From Bombardia bombarda (lineage: Eukaryota; Ascomycota; Sordariomycetes; Sordariales; Lasiosphaeriaceae), in assembly GCA_030512295.1 (NCBI GenBank), contig JAULSR010000003.1:1674001-1738000 (forward strand): 64,000 nucleotides of DNA, read 5' to 3'. The translations under genes were made by a program, and so were the position numbers. Below the pieces are notes generated by a model. It was not told the DNA's origin. It searched no databases and saw only the letters and a list, made by a program, of their open reading frames with translations. Shown in pieces: positions 43,773 to 54,987 of the stretch (the first letter of the stretch is position 1; each line of letters opens with the position of its first letter).

Positions 43773-43855
43773 GACGACAAGATGTCTCCCTTCCAATCCG
43801 CCCCATCCCCAATAATCCTTCAACCTCATCCTCACTCCCCCCAACCACAGCCACA

Positions 43856-44569
43856 ATGAAGTCCCTCCTCCTCGCCGCGGCCCTCGCGGCCCTCACCACC
43901 ACCACAAACGCGCACTACATCTTCAACATCCTCTTCGTGAACGGCAAGAAGATCGGCGGCGAGTACACCTACGTGCGCAAGAACTCCAACTCGTACAACC
44001 CCGCCTACCCCGACATCGTCGAGAAGACGGACCTGCGCTGCAACGTCGGCGCCAAGCCGTCCTCCTCGGTGCAGACCTACGCCGTGTCCGCCGGCGACAA
44101 GATCGGCCTCAAGATCTTCAACAACGAGGTCATCGAGCACCCCGGCCCGGGCATGATCTACATGTCGCGCGCGCCCGACGCCGGGGGTGTCGCCACCTAC
44201 GACGGCAGCGGCGACTGGTTCAAGGTCTACGAGACGGGCCTCTGCAAGGGCAACGCCGCGTCCGACGGCAACTGGTGCTCGTACAACAAGGACAGGCTCG
44301 AGTTTACGATCCCGCCCAAGACGCCGCCGGGAGAGTACCTGGTGCGGGTCGAGCATATCGGCTTGCATGAGGGACACAAGGCCAAGGCGCAGTTTTATAT
44401 CGAGTGCGCGCAGCTGAAGATCAATGGGACGGGCGGGGGTACGCCGGCGCCGTTGGTGAAGATCCCGGGGATTTACACGCAGGCGGATCCGGGGATTAAG
44501 TATAATAAATGGACGAGCAACCCGGCGCCGTATGTCATGCCGGGGCCCGGGGTTTGGGATGGGAACTGA
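43856..44569 (+). CDS. AA9 lytic polysaccharide monooxygenase
   Basis: Single exon, 237 aa. A 19-residue signal peptide (MKSLLLAAALAALTTTTNA) is followed directly by His20, which becomes the N-terminal His of the copper brace. The second brace His is His95 (IEHPGPG). The axial Tyr is Tyr181 (AQFYIECAQL), and the conserved outer-sphere His is in RVEHIGLH. Cys62/Cys182 and Cys130/Cys141 are plausible disulfides. The enzyme oxidatively cleaves cellulose or related beta-glucans outside the cell using copper and H2O2 or O2. It is one domain without a CBM1. A TATAAAA box lies at 43766. Confidence 0.96.
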   Translation: MKSLLLAAALAALTTTTNAHYIFNILFVNGKKIGGEYTYVRKNSNSYNPAYPDIVEKTDLRCNVGAKPSSSVQTYAVSAGDKIGLKIFNNEVIEHPGPGMIYMSRAPDAGGVATYDGSGDWFKVYETGLCKGNAASDGNWCSYNKDRLEFTIPPKTPPGEYLVRVEHIGLHEGHKAKAQFYIECAQLKINGTGGGTPAPLVKIPGIYTQADPGIKYNKWTSNPAPYVMPGPGVWDGN

Positions 44570-46147
44570 GCGGAGGGGGTGAGGGAGATGAGTAGGGGGA
44601 TTGGGATCATTGGGTTGAGGTGATGTGTGGGAGTCGAGTTGGGTGTTGTAGGGTTGTGGGAAAGAAGTGGATGGCGGAGACGGTTCACTTGTAGTTGTTG
44701 GATTTAGATTGAACGTAGCATCGAGATTGTTGTATTTGAATCGACTGTGCTGCTGAATGTACCAGGATTCTTATATTATCAGTATATATAAATACAGTGC
44801 CAGTCAGTAGGTAAGTGTGGCCCCATCCACAACTATTCTATTCATAACCATCCCACTTACAACTATCCCAGTCACAACTATCCCATTCATAATTTTCCCA
44901 CCTCTAGCTATCCCACTCATACATATCCCATTCATGCCTATCCCATTCATTATTTCCCACCTCTAACTACTTATCTAATCTACAACTATCCCACTTACAA
45001 CTATCTCATTCATAACTATCCCATGTATTCGGTGGCAAAATAAAGGAGGGGGCCAGAACTTTCTCATATTATAGGTATGTCTAGAATTAAGTCTATACGC
45101 CATGTGACTTTCCCTCATACATATGTTAATCGCTAGTTATGAAAGCCAAATCTTCCATCTACGTCTCCTACTTGCCAGGCCTAGGGCTCCGTGGGCTCAG
45201 CAGATGCATCGACAGCCGCCATATTCCTGGTTGCATAAGGCCTCTAGCCGGAGAAGCCCAACATGGCCAGAATGACATCTGTCGTATTCTTCTCCCAGTT
45301 TACATCCCCAACATAGCCAAGCTTTCCCTATCCAACCTTGTCGGCCGCAATCGAGGCCTCTCCAGGATAGTGCGCCACAGCAGGCGCGTACCATGTGTCC
45401 TTACGATCAACGTTGCGGAGGGTTACGGTTAGGTGGTTGAAGATGCTTGAAGATGACGAGCTGGGAATCAACTGGCTCTCTGGGTTGCCGACTTAATGAT
45501 GGAAGTGATAGTCCGGTCAAATAAATACTTGTTACAAGTGAGTAAATAGTAAGGAAAAATAAATAGTAAGGAAAAATGGAAGCAAAGAAAAATATTTATG
45601 TGCAGTTTTGAAGCCGTCTGCTACACTAAATAATCAGGTCAAACAAAAAAACACTGTTTGGGGATGATGCCAAACGACCCAAACCCCGACATTCAGCAAA
45701 CGGTTTCTGATGCACTTATCCGTAGGCAGTCGTCTCGTGCGTTCCTTCCATCCCAAGCCTCCCAAGGATGGCCTTGGCTTCCTTTTGTCGCTCTGGTGGA
45801 TCCAGTCACGTCATGTCACCTGACAGCGCGTTGAGCTGTTTGATGGCATTCAGGAGCCTAGACCCATGTTTTCTCTCCGATGCACAGGAAAAAGAATATT
45901 GGGCATTGATCTGTTGCAATATACACGCGATTACTGCCACTTTTCCGCCCTGCTTGCGTGCTTGCCATCTGATTGTACTTTCTACCAAAATCACAAACAT
46001 AACCCAGCAGCCGCTTTCGAGACAATCCTTAAGCTGTCAGATTTCCACTCCTAAATAGCCGTCTAAATGAGACCACCCAGGTAGCTCAAAGTAGTAAGTA
46101 GTAATGTTCCCAAGCATCGCGCCCCTCACACGCCCACCACAAGCACA
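44570..46147. other. Spacer with degenerate minisatellite
   Basis: No supported gene. The main content is the CTATCCCA-rich repeat at 44828-45023 and AT-rich DNA. Confidence 0.5.
44828..45023. repeat. Degenerate CAACTATCCCA/CATTCATAACTATCCCA minisatellite
   Basis: About a dozen imperfect units built on ACTATCCCA-T/C-TCA, each 14-17 bp, in the 3' flank of the LPMO gene. Confidence 0.85.
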
Positions 46148-46918
46148 ATGCCAGCTAAAACAGGTACCATAGTCATCGCACACGAAGTGCCAATCATGGC
46201 CCCTCCTTCTACCACCACCACCACCACCACCACCACCACCGCCGCCGCCGCCGCCGCCGCCGCCACCAACAACGATGCCGAGCCGTACATCCTCCTCCTC
46301 TCCCTCAGTATCTCGCCATTGTTCAGCATCAACTACGGCAGCTTCATCACCAAGCTCGCCGGCAAAGGCAAGGTCAAGCGCGTCAAAACCCACGAATCAG
46401 CAGCCCGCATCCTCGCCCCAGAGCAGCCCGCGCCCTCCGTCATCCTCGTCACCGACCCCGCCATCCTCATCCCCGACAACGACGAGGTCCTGGACCCGGT
46501 GATCCGCTACATCCGCGAGGGCGGCACTTGCGTGCTCATGGGCGAGGTCTACTGCATGGTCTCCATGTTTGGCAACAACTTCTTTGAACGCGCCGGCCTG
46601 CCTTGGGAGTGTGCCGGTAATGTCCTGGGGAAATTTGTTTTGAATCCGTCTGCGGTTGACCCAGTGGGTGACGACGGCTTGGCTGGCAAGCTCCCGCAGA
46701 GATACGGCAGGGACGCTGTGTTTGTGAAGAATGTGAAGCCGGAGGAGGCGTGGTATTTGAACGAGGACGAGTGGGTGTATCAGACGTCGGGGAAGGCATT
46801 GGGAAGGGCGCCGGTGGCGATGGCGAGGGTTGGACGGGAGAAGTTGGGATATGTGGGTGATGCCAAGGCCGAGGGCGGGTCGGAGGATGTGGTTTTTGCC
46901 ATGTGTGGGCTGCTTTAG
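46148..46918 (+). CDS. Conserved-looking fungal protein of unknown function with Thr/Ala runs
   Basis: Single frame, 256 aa, ATG at 46148 after a CACA context. After a short start come ten Thr and eight Ala encoded by (ACC)n(GCC)n at about 46212-46262. A compact domain follows (SVILVTDPAILIPDNDEV, IRYIREGGTCVLMGEVYC, NFFERAGLPWEC, GKFVLNPSAVD, LPQRYGRDAVFVKNV). This block layout recalls a fungal family resembling class I amidotransferase-like folds, but no catalytic Cys can be assigned, so I give no function. The trinucleotide runs are likely to vary in length between strains. Confidence 0.7.
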   Translation: MPAKTGTIVIAHEVPIMAPPSTTTTTTTTTTAAAAAAAATNNDAEPYILLLSLSISPLFSINYGSFITKLAGKGKVKRVKTHESAARILAPEQPAPSVILVTDPAILIPDNDEVLDPVIRYIREGGTCVLMGEVYCMVSMFGNNFFERAGLPWECAGNVLGKFVLNPSAVDPVGDDGLAGKLPQRYGRDAVFVKNVKPEEAWYLNEDEWVYQTSGKALGRAPVAMARVGREKLGYVGDAKAEGGSEDVVFAMCGLL

Positions 46919-47774
46919 TTGGGCTGAAGATGCCCGGGGATTCACTCGATGAGTTTGGGCGAGGAGGGGAGTGGTGATTGCAAACCATGTCACAGTTAGG
47001 TGGGGGGTTAACTCCGAGTTTCCCATCCAATTCATGGGTGAGTGGTGGCTATCAAGAGCCTCTGGACTAACGTTCCATCCCTTTCATGGAAAGTAAACGT
47101 GGGCAAAACTGACAAATTCTTGATACGCCATTATAGCAGCATCAAAAAATCCTGCGAATCTACCAACATATGTTTCCAGTATCCACCATGGAAGTTCGGC
47201 ATTGCCTCTGTCTATTCAGACTACAGACTGGGACCAAGTGTCGTTCCGCTGCGCCACTGGCCTCGGAAGATGTCAAGAATCCAGAACCCATGGGTGGCAA
47301 CTCGATGGGTTTAATAAACCGGCTACCAGGAACTCCGTCGATAGCACTTTACAGACTCGTGTCTATCTTTGGTCGAGGGACGGGCTCGGGCCAATCGGAC
47401 GTCGCCTTCAGCCGGCTCTTACTTTGTTCGGGTCCTGAATGTCTGGACCCGTCAATCTAAGCTGCGCCTTTACCCGGCCCGATGAGACTTTACCCCGTGG
47501 TCATAAGCCAGACGCGGCTCCGTTCCTGTACTAGGCAATAACGACTTGCTGTTCTTTTTATGGCAACAAACAGAAAATTCATGGGTTATTAAGTATGGGA
47601 AATCACTGGTGGTGATGGTGTTCTGTTGCTTTGATGTTTTCTTTCCTTTGCCAGTTGGGGTGCTCGGTGATTTCTTTTTTCATTTCGACGTTTCTTTTTG
47701 TGTCTTTCATTTTTGGCCTTCGTTGTCACTGCGCTAAATGATCCGCCTTTGAAAAGGGAGACAAGGAGCGAGAT
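46919..47774. other. Spacer and promoter of the peptidase gene
   Basis: No supported coding frame. A T-rich stretch precedes the peptidase ATG at 47775. Confidence 0.5.
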
Positions 47775-50514
47775 ATGATGCGGTTCCTCACGGTCGTGTT
47801 CGCCTTCACTGGTATTGGTGCTCTGGAGTCATTGGTGGCTTTTGCAACGCCAATCGTTTCGGGAACTGGAACAGCAGCGGGAGTAAGCGACAGGGACACG
47901 CCAGTGAGCGAGGGTCGAACACAGAGACGAAAAGTTCCACGCTCGCATGTAATCCATGAGCGATATGAAGAGGCCCATGTCCAGGGATGGGTTCAGCGTA
48001 ACCGTGCTGATCCAAGGGCGAGGCTCCCCATGAGGGTCGGGTTGAGGCAGTCGAACCTTGATCTGGGACACGATCTGTTGATGAACATGTAAGAGACCCT
48101 CCCTATTTGTCACGAAATACACATCGTGCATGTATTCCATCGTCGAGGACCAGGGGAGGTATGACTGGGCCGACAAGGGGCATCGGGATGCAATCCTCGT
48201 CACTAACACCGCACTAAATATCTTACATAGATCGGACCCGGATTCGTCTAGTTATGGAAAACATCTGACGGCAGATGAGGTGACCAATTTGTTTGCACCA
48301 CCAGAAGAGGCGGTTGATGCCGTCCAAGAGTGGTTAGTGTCCTCTGGGATTGATAAGAATAGACTGTCAAGGTCTATAAACAAACAGGTTCGTCGAATGA
48401 TATTCCCACATTAACCACTCTAAAACTCCCTCGCAACCGAGTATGTGCTCACACTATTACCTTTTAGTGGATACAGTTTGATGCTGCCGTTGAAGAAGCT
48501 GAGAGGTTGTTATTCACGGACTACTACATGTTTGAGCATCAAGGTTCAGGGGTAAAGAAGGTTGCCTGCTCGGAGTGAGTCGCCTCTGTCTCTATGTTCA
48601 TCACCACAATATGAGCGCAACAACTCATGAATGAAGTGTTGCTGATGAGTAACAGATATTATCTTCCACACCATGTTGTACCACACATCGACTACATAAC
48701 CCCTGGGATCAAGCTCATATCAACGGACTTCTATGGCAAAAAGCTTATCAAGAGGAAGAACCGTCGTCGGCAGGAGAGCAACAGTCAACAAGAGCCTGCT
48801 AACATGAAGGCCAAGAGAGAGGTTGAGTCTGACATTGCGCATATTGACATTGAGGAGCCATACGAGGATGAAAAGTGGTTCAAGATTACCGGAACGTGTA
48901 GCTATGAGGTCACGACTGAGTGTATTCGAAGTAAGTTTTGCCTCAATACGGCCATATAGAACTCTGACACTAATTAAGAGTGAAGAACAATACCAGATTG
49001 ACAATGGTACCAAGGCGTCCCCGGGAAACGAGCTCGGCATCTTCCAGTCTTTAAGTCAGCATTACAGTCAGTGGGATCTGGACATGTACTGGAAGTACAC
49101 TGCCCCGTGAGTATTTCCATTTTCCTCCCACTTTCCCCTACCTCTTTCTGACAGCGACAAGTTTCATCCCCAACGGCACCCACCCCGAGCTCCGCGCCAT
49201 CAACGGCGCCTACGGCCCGACCGAGAACGTCTTCACCGCAGGTTTCGAAGCCGACCTCGACTTCGAGGTATCAATCCCCCTAGTCTGGCCACAAAAAACC
49301 GTCTTATGGCAGACCGACGACGAGTGGTACGAGACAAACCAGCTGCGAGCCAACACGAGATATCCCGGCTTCTTCAACACTCTCTTCGACGCAATCGACG
49401 GCTCCTACTGCACCCTCTCCGCCTACGGCTACACCGGCAACTGCGACACGGACGAGTGCCGCGACCCCGAATACCCCAACCCCTGGGACTCGGACGAGGG
49501 CTACCAGGGCGAGCTCATGTGCGGCGCCTACGCGCCCACCAACGTCCTCAGCATCAGCTACAGCGGCTTCGAGCACGAGCTGCCCGACAACTACCTCCGC
49601 CGGCAGTGCCTCGAGATCATGAAGCTCGGCCTGCGCGGCGTCACCGTCATCGAGTCCTCGGGCGACTACGGCGTCGGCGGCCGCCGCCTCGACCCCCACG
49701 CCGGCTGTCTCGGCCCCGACAGGGACATCTACTCGCCGCGGCTGATGAGCAACTGCCCCTACATCCTCAGCGTCGGCGCCACGGTGCTGGTCGACGACTG
49801 CCGACACAAGGGCAAGTTTGTCGAGCGCGCGACGACGAGCTTTGCGAGCGGCGGGGGGTTTTCGAATATCTTTGAGACGCCGGCGTGGCAGGCCAAGCAT
49901 GTGAAGGGGTATATCGACAAGGCGAACATCTCGAGCATGGGGTATGTGGGCGGTGGCGGGGGTAAGAATGCGCTGGGCAGCGCGGTGGATGGCGGGGGTG
50001 AGGAGAAGGGGAAAGTGTTTAATAAGGCCGGGAGGGGGTATCCGGACGTGGCGGCGATTGGGGACAATTATAGGATCATCACGGCGGGATACGCGCAGCG
50101 GGTGGCGGGGACGTCGGTGGCGGTGCCGATCTGGGCGTCGGTGCTGACGCTGGTGAATGAGGAGCGGTTGGCGATGGGGAAGGGGGTGGTGGGGTTTGTG
50201 CAGCCTGTTTTGGTGAGTTTGATGTTTACATGGCCTCGAGGAAATGTAAGGAATACCTACTGACCGTGACGCGAAAATCTACCTAGTATCAACACCCCGA
50301 GGTGTTCAACGACATCACGAAGGGGTCGAATCCTGGCTGTGGGAGTGCTGGGTTTCAGGTCAAAGAGGGTTGGGACCCGGTGACGGGATTAGGGTATGTC
50401 TGTTTGAGTTTGAGGCGTTTCTATGGAACATAATCTGAGAGATACTGATTGGAATTTCTTTACAGGACGCCTATATATCCCAAACTGGTGGAACTCTTCA
50501 AGAGCCTTCCGTGA
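47775..50514 (+). CDS. Secreted tripeptidyl peptidase, sedolisin family S53
   Basis: Exons 47775-48088, 48231-48387, 48468-48574, 48656-48930, 48986-49106, 49162-50212, 50287-50393 and 50466-50514, 726 aa; every junction was accepted because it restores the expected frame. A signal peptide (MMRFLTVVFAFTGIGALESL) precedes a pro-domain with NISDPDSSSYGKHLTADEV, KQWIQFDAAVEEAERLL and IDYITPGIKL. The catalytic domain has Glu/Asp in GFEADLDFE (about 353-357), an oxyanion Asp region at SSGDYG, and Ser in AGTSVAVPIW (about 641). It ends with DPVTGLGTPIY at the Ca2+ site. The enzyme removes N-terminal tripeptides at acid pH outside the cell. It is intron-rich for a fungal protease. Confidence 0.94.
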
Positions 50515-51255
50515 GGGATAGACAGGCGGATGATGGGGTGGGGAAAATAGGCAAAAGGGTATGTTGTACGTAAGATGTCATCTGAATCTAGAAGTGGATG
50601 ACATAAAGGCGCAACATTATATACGGTATCATTTTTCACAGTCATGAAAATATCTTGCATGAGTGTCGTCAGCTCTACCAGATGAATGGACCGCCGGTTA
50701 GATATTCATATTAGAGCATGGTTATCCCAAGACTTTTATTCCGGGAGTTGCGAATAGATGCGTTAAAATTAAGGCTTAATCATCACAATAACACGTAAGA
50801 AAACTGGTATGGAAGCTACCCAAATGCTTTACCCTTAACACTTTTTTTTCTTCTTTTTAGAAAGATCCGGTCCATACCCGTTTCCGTTCCAGGAAAATAA
50901 GACTCCGAAAACCCGAGTAAATGATATAAATAGAAGCGCAAGACAAAAAGTAATGGTGCCTAGAGATGGCAGGGTGGTCCATGTTAGAGTGTATGGTTGT
51001 TTGTGATCAAAATGATCCACATCAGAGCGCAAGGGAAGGCAGTAAAGAATCAACCATGTGTAGGTAGGTTGGCAGTAAAGTAATCAAACACGTATAGGTT
51101 GGTAGGTTCCCCAGAGCCACCGTAGTAGACTGGCTTGGAAGCCGTATTGGACATCAGGCACCAGACGATATTGCTTCGCTTGGCGTGAAATCGCACCGAG
51201 TGAACAGATGTCTCGTCCAGGTGGAGGTGCTCCAACCTAGCACATGAGATGGTCT
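50515..51255. other. Spacer between convergent genes
   Basis: No coding frame or repeat of note; AT-rich. Confidence 0.5.
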
Positions 51256-52542
51256 CTAAGTAGTATGGGGACGGGGTCTAGCTGTGAAGGGCGATGCCGC
51301 GCCACCTTTGGCCTTGTTAAAGGCCTTGTCTTGGCTATCATCTGAATCACCGGAGAGGTCGCAATTGTCCGAATCGACGTCGAAATCGTCAGAAAAGTCT
51401 TCGGAGCTGTCGTCGTCCGAGGCATTGACAACTGGGATCTCATCATCTGAAGAGTCGGAGTCGGAGTCGTTGTCTGAGGTTTCGTCCATCTTTGACAATA
51501 ACTCCATCTTTGACTTGTATGGGTCCATTTTTCGCATCTCTTGAGAATACTCTTGGTTCAAGGTGTCTGACATATCAAACAAGGCCGTTTTTGTTGTCTC
51601 TTGATAATGCTCGTAGTTCTTGGCGAGCTCTAGGTGCTTCAAGGCAAGCTTTTGGAACTTTTCCGTTGGCAACTCCCTGTTGTTGTCTTTGCATGGTTCA
51701 ATGCCCTCTTCCGTATTCAGGTATGGATGGCTGCAATACTTCCATTTCTCTCTCACTTCCCGAGGCCCCGTGTCAATGCCACAAAGCCTGCGAAGTGACC
51801 GGTAAATATCGAAGAAATGGGAGTTGTGAAGTGATGTGGCGTGGGCTAAGTGTCTGGGCCCTTTCTTTGTGCAGCTATCAAGACTAGACCGTGTTTTGCA
51901 CGTCTTGCACCATTCATCCTCGGCATTCCAAATCAGGTCCAACAGCTCGTTCTCCAGGCAGCTGCCGCAGTTATCCAGCATCGACTCGAACCTCTGGGCA
52001 AAGGCCACGAAGCCGGCATAGGTCCACTCGTGAGCGAAGAGCTCGTCGGGATGCTTCTCTGCGACTTTGACCAGGAGGGTCCGAAGATCGGGGCGCAGGC
52101 CGTGCCAGATGATGTGGACGCGGAAGTGTGTGGTCCAGTCCCGGTTTACCGAGTCAATGGTGGTCTTTAGTCGCTTTGCATAGGCAGAGACGGTGTCGTT
52201 GCCTTGGCGGATGCTGACGAAGCTCCGCATCTCTTCCCAGATGAGAGCGCGGTCTACGAACATGTAGGTGAGGCGACTCAGAATGAGATCGGGGGACTGA
52301 AGGCACTCCATACGCCTGGTGAGGGGGAGCATCCATTTCTGGAGGACATCGTCCAGGTGGCGGTAGACGTACCAAAACTGAGCTCGCTTGTTGCCGATTG
52401 CCTTGCCATCGATGTCGAGCTTGGCTTTCATGAAGGCGAGCCAGGTGTCGAAGTTCGTCTTGTCGGCATCATAAACGTCACCGAGAATGACTGGATCCGG
52501 AAGTTTGTAACGGCACTCGCCCAAGAGGTCCTTGAACCCCAT
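51256..52542 (-). CDS. Gag-like protein, candidate domesticated retrotransposon gag
   Basis: Single exon, 428 aa from ATG 52542 (the longer open frame to 52617 lacks an ATG and would run through a poly-C tract). Residues about 35-170 have the Ty3/gypsy Gag capsid pattern: FDTWLAFMKAKLDIDG, AQFWYVYRHLDDVLQKWM, FVDRALIWEEMRSFVSIRQG, DTVSAYAKRLKTTID, LRPDLRTLLVKV. A Cys-rich segment (WCKTCKTR, then further Cys) and an acidic Ser/Asp/Glu C-terminal tail follow. There is no pol, no zinc knuckle of CCHC type, no LTR and no flanking duplication. An intact, isolated gag frame with a new acidic tail suggests a host gene derived from an element. Confidence 0.7.
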   Translation of the reverse strand: MGFKDLLGECRYKLPDPVILGDVYDADKTNFDTWLAFMKAKLDIDGKAIGNKRAQFWYVYRHLDDVLQKWMLPLTRRMECLQSPDLILSRLTYMFVDRALIWEEMRSFVSIRQGNDTVSAYAKRLKTTIDSVNRDWTTHFRVHIIWHGLRPDLRTLLVKVAEKHPDELFAHEWTYAGFVAFAQRFESMLDNCGSCLENELLDLIWNAEDEWCKTCKTRSSLDSCTKKGPRHLAHATSLHNSHFFDIYRSLRRLCGIDTGPREVREKWKYCSHPYLNTEEGIEPCKDNNRELPTEKFQKLALKHLELAKNYEHYQETTKTALFDMSDTLNQEYSQEMRKMDPYKSKMELLSKMDETSDNDSDSDSSDDEIPVVNASDDDSSEDFSDDFDVDSDNCDLSGDSDDSQDKAFNKAKGGAASPFTARPRPHTT

Positions 52543-52566
52543 CTGGGACGGGTGGTACGGGTGGTC

Positions 52567-52589
52567 GGGGGGGGGGGGGGGGGGGGGGG
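52567..52589. repeat. Poly-G tract (23 G)
   Basis: Uninterrupted plus-strand G run, 25 bases upstream of the start codon of the minus-strand Gag-like gene; poly-C on its coding strand. Confidence 0.9.
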
Positions 52590-53687
52590 ACGGGGAGCAC
52601 GTGGTGTTGAGGAACAACTTCCTGGGGCGGCGTCTCGGCGTCCTGTGTTCCTCTATGATGGCTGAGGTGACAACGATAGGAAGAAAGAAGAATCAGGGAA
52701 ACAGAGCGAGAGCAGGGTTTAAATAGGCACGATTTCCCCCTACACCCAGACTAAACAAGAGTATGGGCGCATGTGATGCTATGGAGTTGAGATTACCGGC
52801 AGCTGCCGAGGAACCCAGAACTCGCAAAGGTTTATATTTGACTTTTGGACAGCAGATGCCCATGCAATGGGGAAAACACAGAAACCCCTTGATATCCACT
52901 TTCCTCTGGTCTGTGAAGTTGCCCCTGCCTTTGAATATTGAAATAGTGTAAATAAAAGCAAGCCCTCCATATGGCACCAATGAACCACCATCAAAAGCAA
53001 CAAGAAAAAGGAAAAAGAAAGAAAAGCAACGTAGAACCCAATCATTCGCCTTAACTCCGTGGTCAGAATTTTGGTCCTATCCTCTGTCCGCCCCCCAAGC
53101 CCAGGGGCTCCATGATATTTAACATAGAATGCCCTGCTAGGTGATACGCCATCCTTGCCTGTATCCTTAACCGTCTTTCGCCGTGTCCGTTTTCTTTGCC
53201 AATTTTATCTCTCTAGTACCCACACTTTCTTATCCGTGGCTGATCACGTTCCTAAAACCGTGACGAATTCAGCCCCCCTAACCGCCGGCACGAGTGGAAC
53301 TGCCCTATCTCGTCGGCCTAACCTGCATTTCCCGACATGTGTCCTGCTGCCGGCTTGATGGAGTAGGTCTGCCTGTGGTTCGACTTATCCCTCCATCGCG
53401 ACATGACCCGAAAGCCTCCGATTGCAACCGAGTTACCGAGCTTCGAATACCTGGCCGCTGATACCGTGGTCCAAGTCTGTCTTTCCTCTTGATGCCGATA
53501 TCGCGGTCGTTGAGTGCGCTCCAGTCATCAGATGTCGATAAATTCTCGACTTTTTTGTCGAAAAAAAGTCATCATGACCAAACACGACAACCACACAATC
53601 ATGTCAAGACAACACAACGTTTTCCCGTGCATAATGACGAGCACACATGAGTTGGCTCCGCGAGCTTCAGACCCGTGAGAAACACAC
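52590..53687. other. Upstream region of the Gag-like gene and spacer
   Basis: No supported gene. AT-rich and pyrimidine-rich segments only. Confidence 0.5.
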
Positions 53688-54987
53688 CTACCTCATCGTC
53701 CCCTCCTTCGCCCTCAGCCCTCTCAGCTCTATCTTAGCCTCCTCGCCATCCTCGTCGTCGTCCTCGTCGTCCTCCTGCGTATTTGGGAGTGGCGATTTCT
53801 TGTCGCTGCTGCTGCTGCCGCCGGCGCCACAGGCCTTGACCAGACTATGTCTCTAAGAAGCTCACCGATTTCTGTCAGCATACACACACACACGCGCGCG
53901 CGCCAATTCCACATCCATCTCTCCCCTCCCCCCTCCACTCCTCTCCCCTACTCTCCCCATCACCCCACAACCAAACCACCCCTCAGTTAAAACTCACCTT
54001 CAACGCATCCTTCCTCGAAAAACACTTGTCGCAATGCGGACACGGGAACGGCTTTGTGGCCAGATGGATTCGCTTGTGCCGCTTGAGGTCGTGGTTCCGG
54101 CTGAAGCACTGCGTGCACATGTCGCACTTGAAGGGGCGGTCCTGCTGCGACGACTCGCGTACCAGCGCGTAGGGCCCCACGCTGAACTCGTGGTACTGCC
54201 CGCCGGGGCTGATGGCTCCTCCTCCTCTTACCTGGGACATGCTGGGCATGGATGGTAGGCCGTGGGGCATGTTGAGGGTTGCCAGGGCCAAGCTTGATGA
54301 TGATGGCGGTAGTGGTTGTGGGGACGACGAGAAGGACTGGTAGTGGTGGTGGAGACTTAGGCTTATGGGCGGTGGTGAGGGGGGCATGCCGAGGGGGCGG
54401 GCGAGGTGGCCTATTTGGGAGGGGTATTGGGAGGAGGAGGAGGAGGAGGAAGATGTGATGATGCTGGAGATGGGGGGCAGTTTCTCGCCGTAGGCCATGG
54501 AGAGGGAGTGTTGTGGTGGTGATAGGGCCTGGTGTTGGTATTGTTGTGGTGGTGATAGGACCTGGTGTTGGTATTGTTGTGGTGGTGATAGGACCTGGTG
54601 TTGGTATTGTTGTGGTGGCTGTGGTTGACTTTGGTGCCATTGGTAGCGGGGGTGAACCCTGGTGACGTTGTAGTAGGAGGGCGAGGTGGACGGTGACATG
54701 GAGTGTCCCGGGCTGCCGCCGCCGCCGCCGCCGGTGGTGTTGCTGAGGGTGGAATAGGTCGAGGAGCCGGCGGATTGCATGCCGCTGCCGCTGCCGCTGC
54801 TGCTCATGCTCATGGATGGCAGCCCGTCAGCGTCAGCATACGATGATGATGCTGCCGATGCATTGTTGGCGCCACTGACACTGGCACTGGGACTTGCAAT
54901 GGCGCGAGGGATGTCGGGGTGCGGCGGCAGGGTGAATGGCGGCAATGCAGCCCGCGCTGGTCGTCGCGAGCCGAGTGATTGATGCAT
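53688..54987 (-). CDS. C2H2 zinc-finger transcription factor
   Basis: Exons complement(53688-53852, 53998-54987), 384 aa from the first ATG (54987). The first two thirds are low complexity: Ser, Gly, Pro, His and Gln runs. They include three copies of an 11-residue unit (QQYQHQVLSPP) encoded by 33-bp repeats at 54511-54609. Two fingers near the end bind DNA: CDMCTQCFSRNHDLKRHKRIH, then CPHCDKCFSRKDALK joined across the intron to RHSLVKAC, giving a C2HC second finger. This finger pair is common in fungal C2H2 regulators. An acidic tail follows (EDDEDDDEDGEEA). The regulated pathway is unknown. Confidence 0.9.
54511..54609. repeat. Three 33-bp tandem repeats within the C2H2 gene
   Basis: Units start at 54511, 54544 and 54577 and differ by one or two bases; in frame they encode QQYQHQ(V/A)LSPP. 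Confidence 0.9.

Larger units (their letters stand above)
41890..43855. other. Divergent spacer with poly-G tract and minisatellite
   Basis: This carries the promoters of the coiled-coil gene and of the LPMO. It contains a 21-base poly-G run, four 13-bp repeats near 42221 and a TATA box for the LPMO. No convincing gene was found among the short frames. Confidence 0.5.

Noticed and set aside
52543..52617. N-terminal extension of the Gag-like protein through a Pro run
   Set aside because: It has no ATG (it begins at TTG) and is only the translation of the poly-C tract.
53987..54640. 217-codon frame overlapping the C2H2 gene
   Set aside because: It is composed of Thr/Pro/Ala runs read from the repeat-rich C2H2 exon in another frame.
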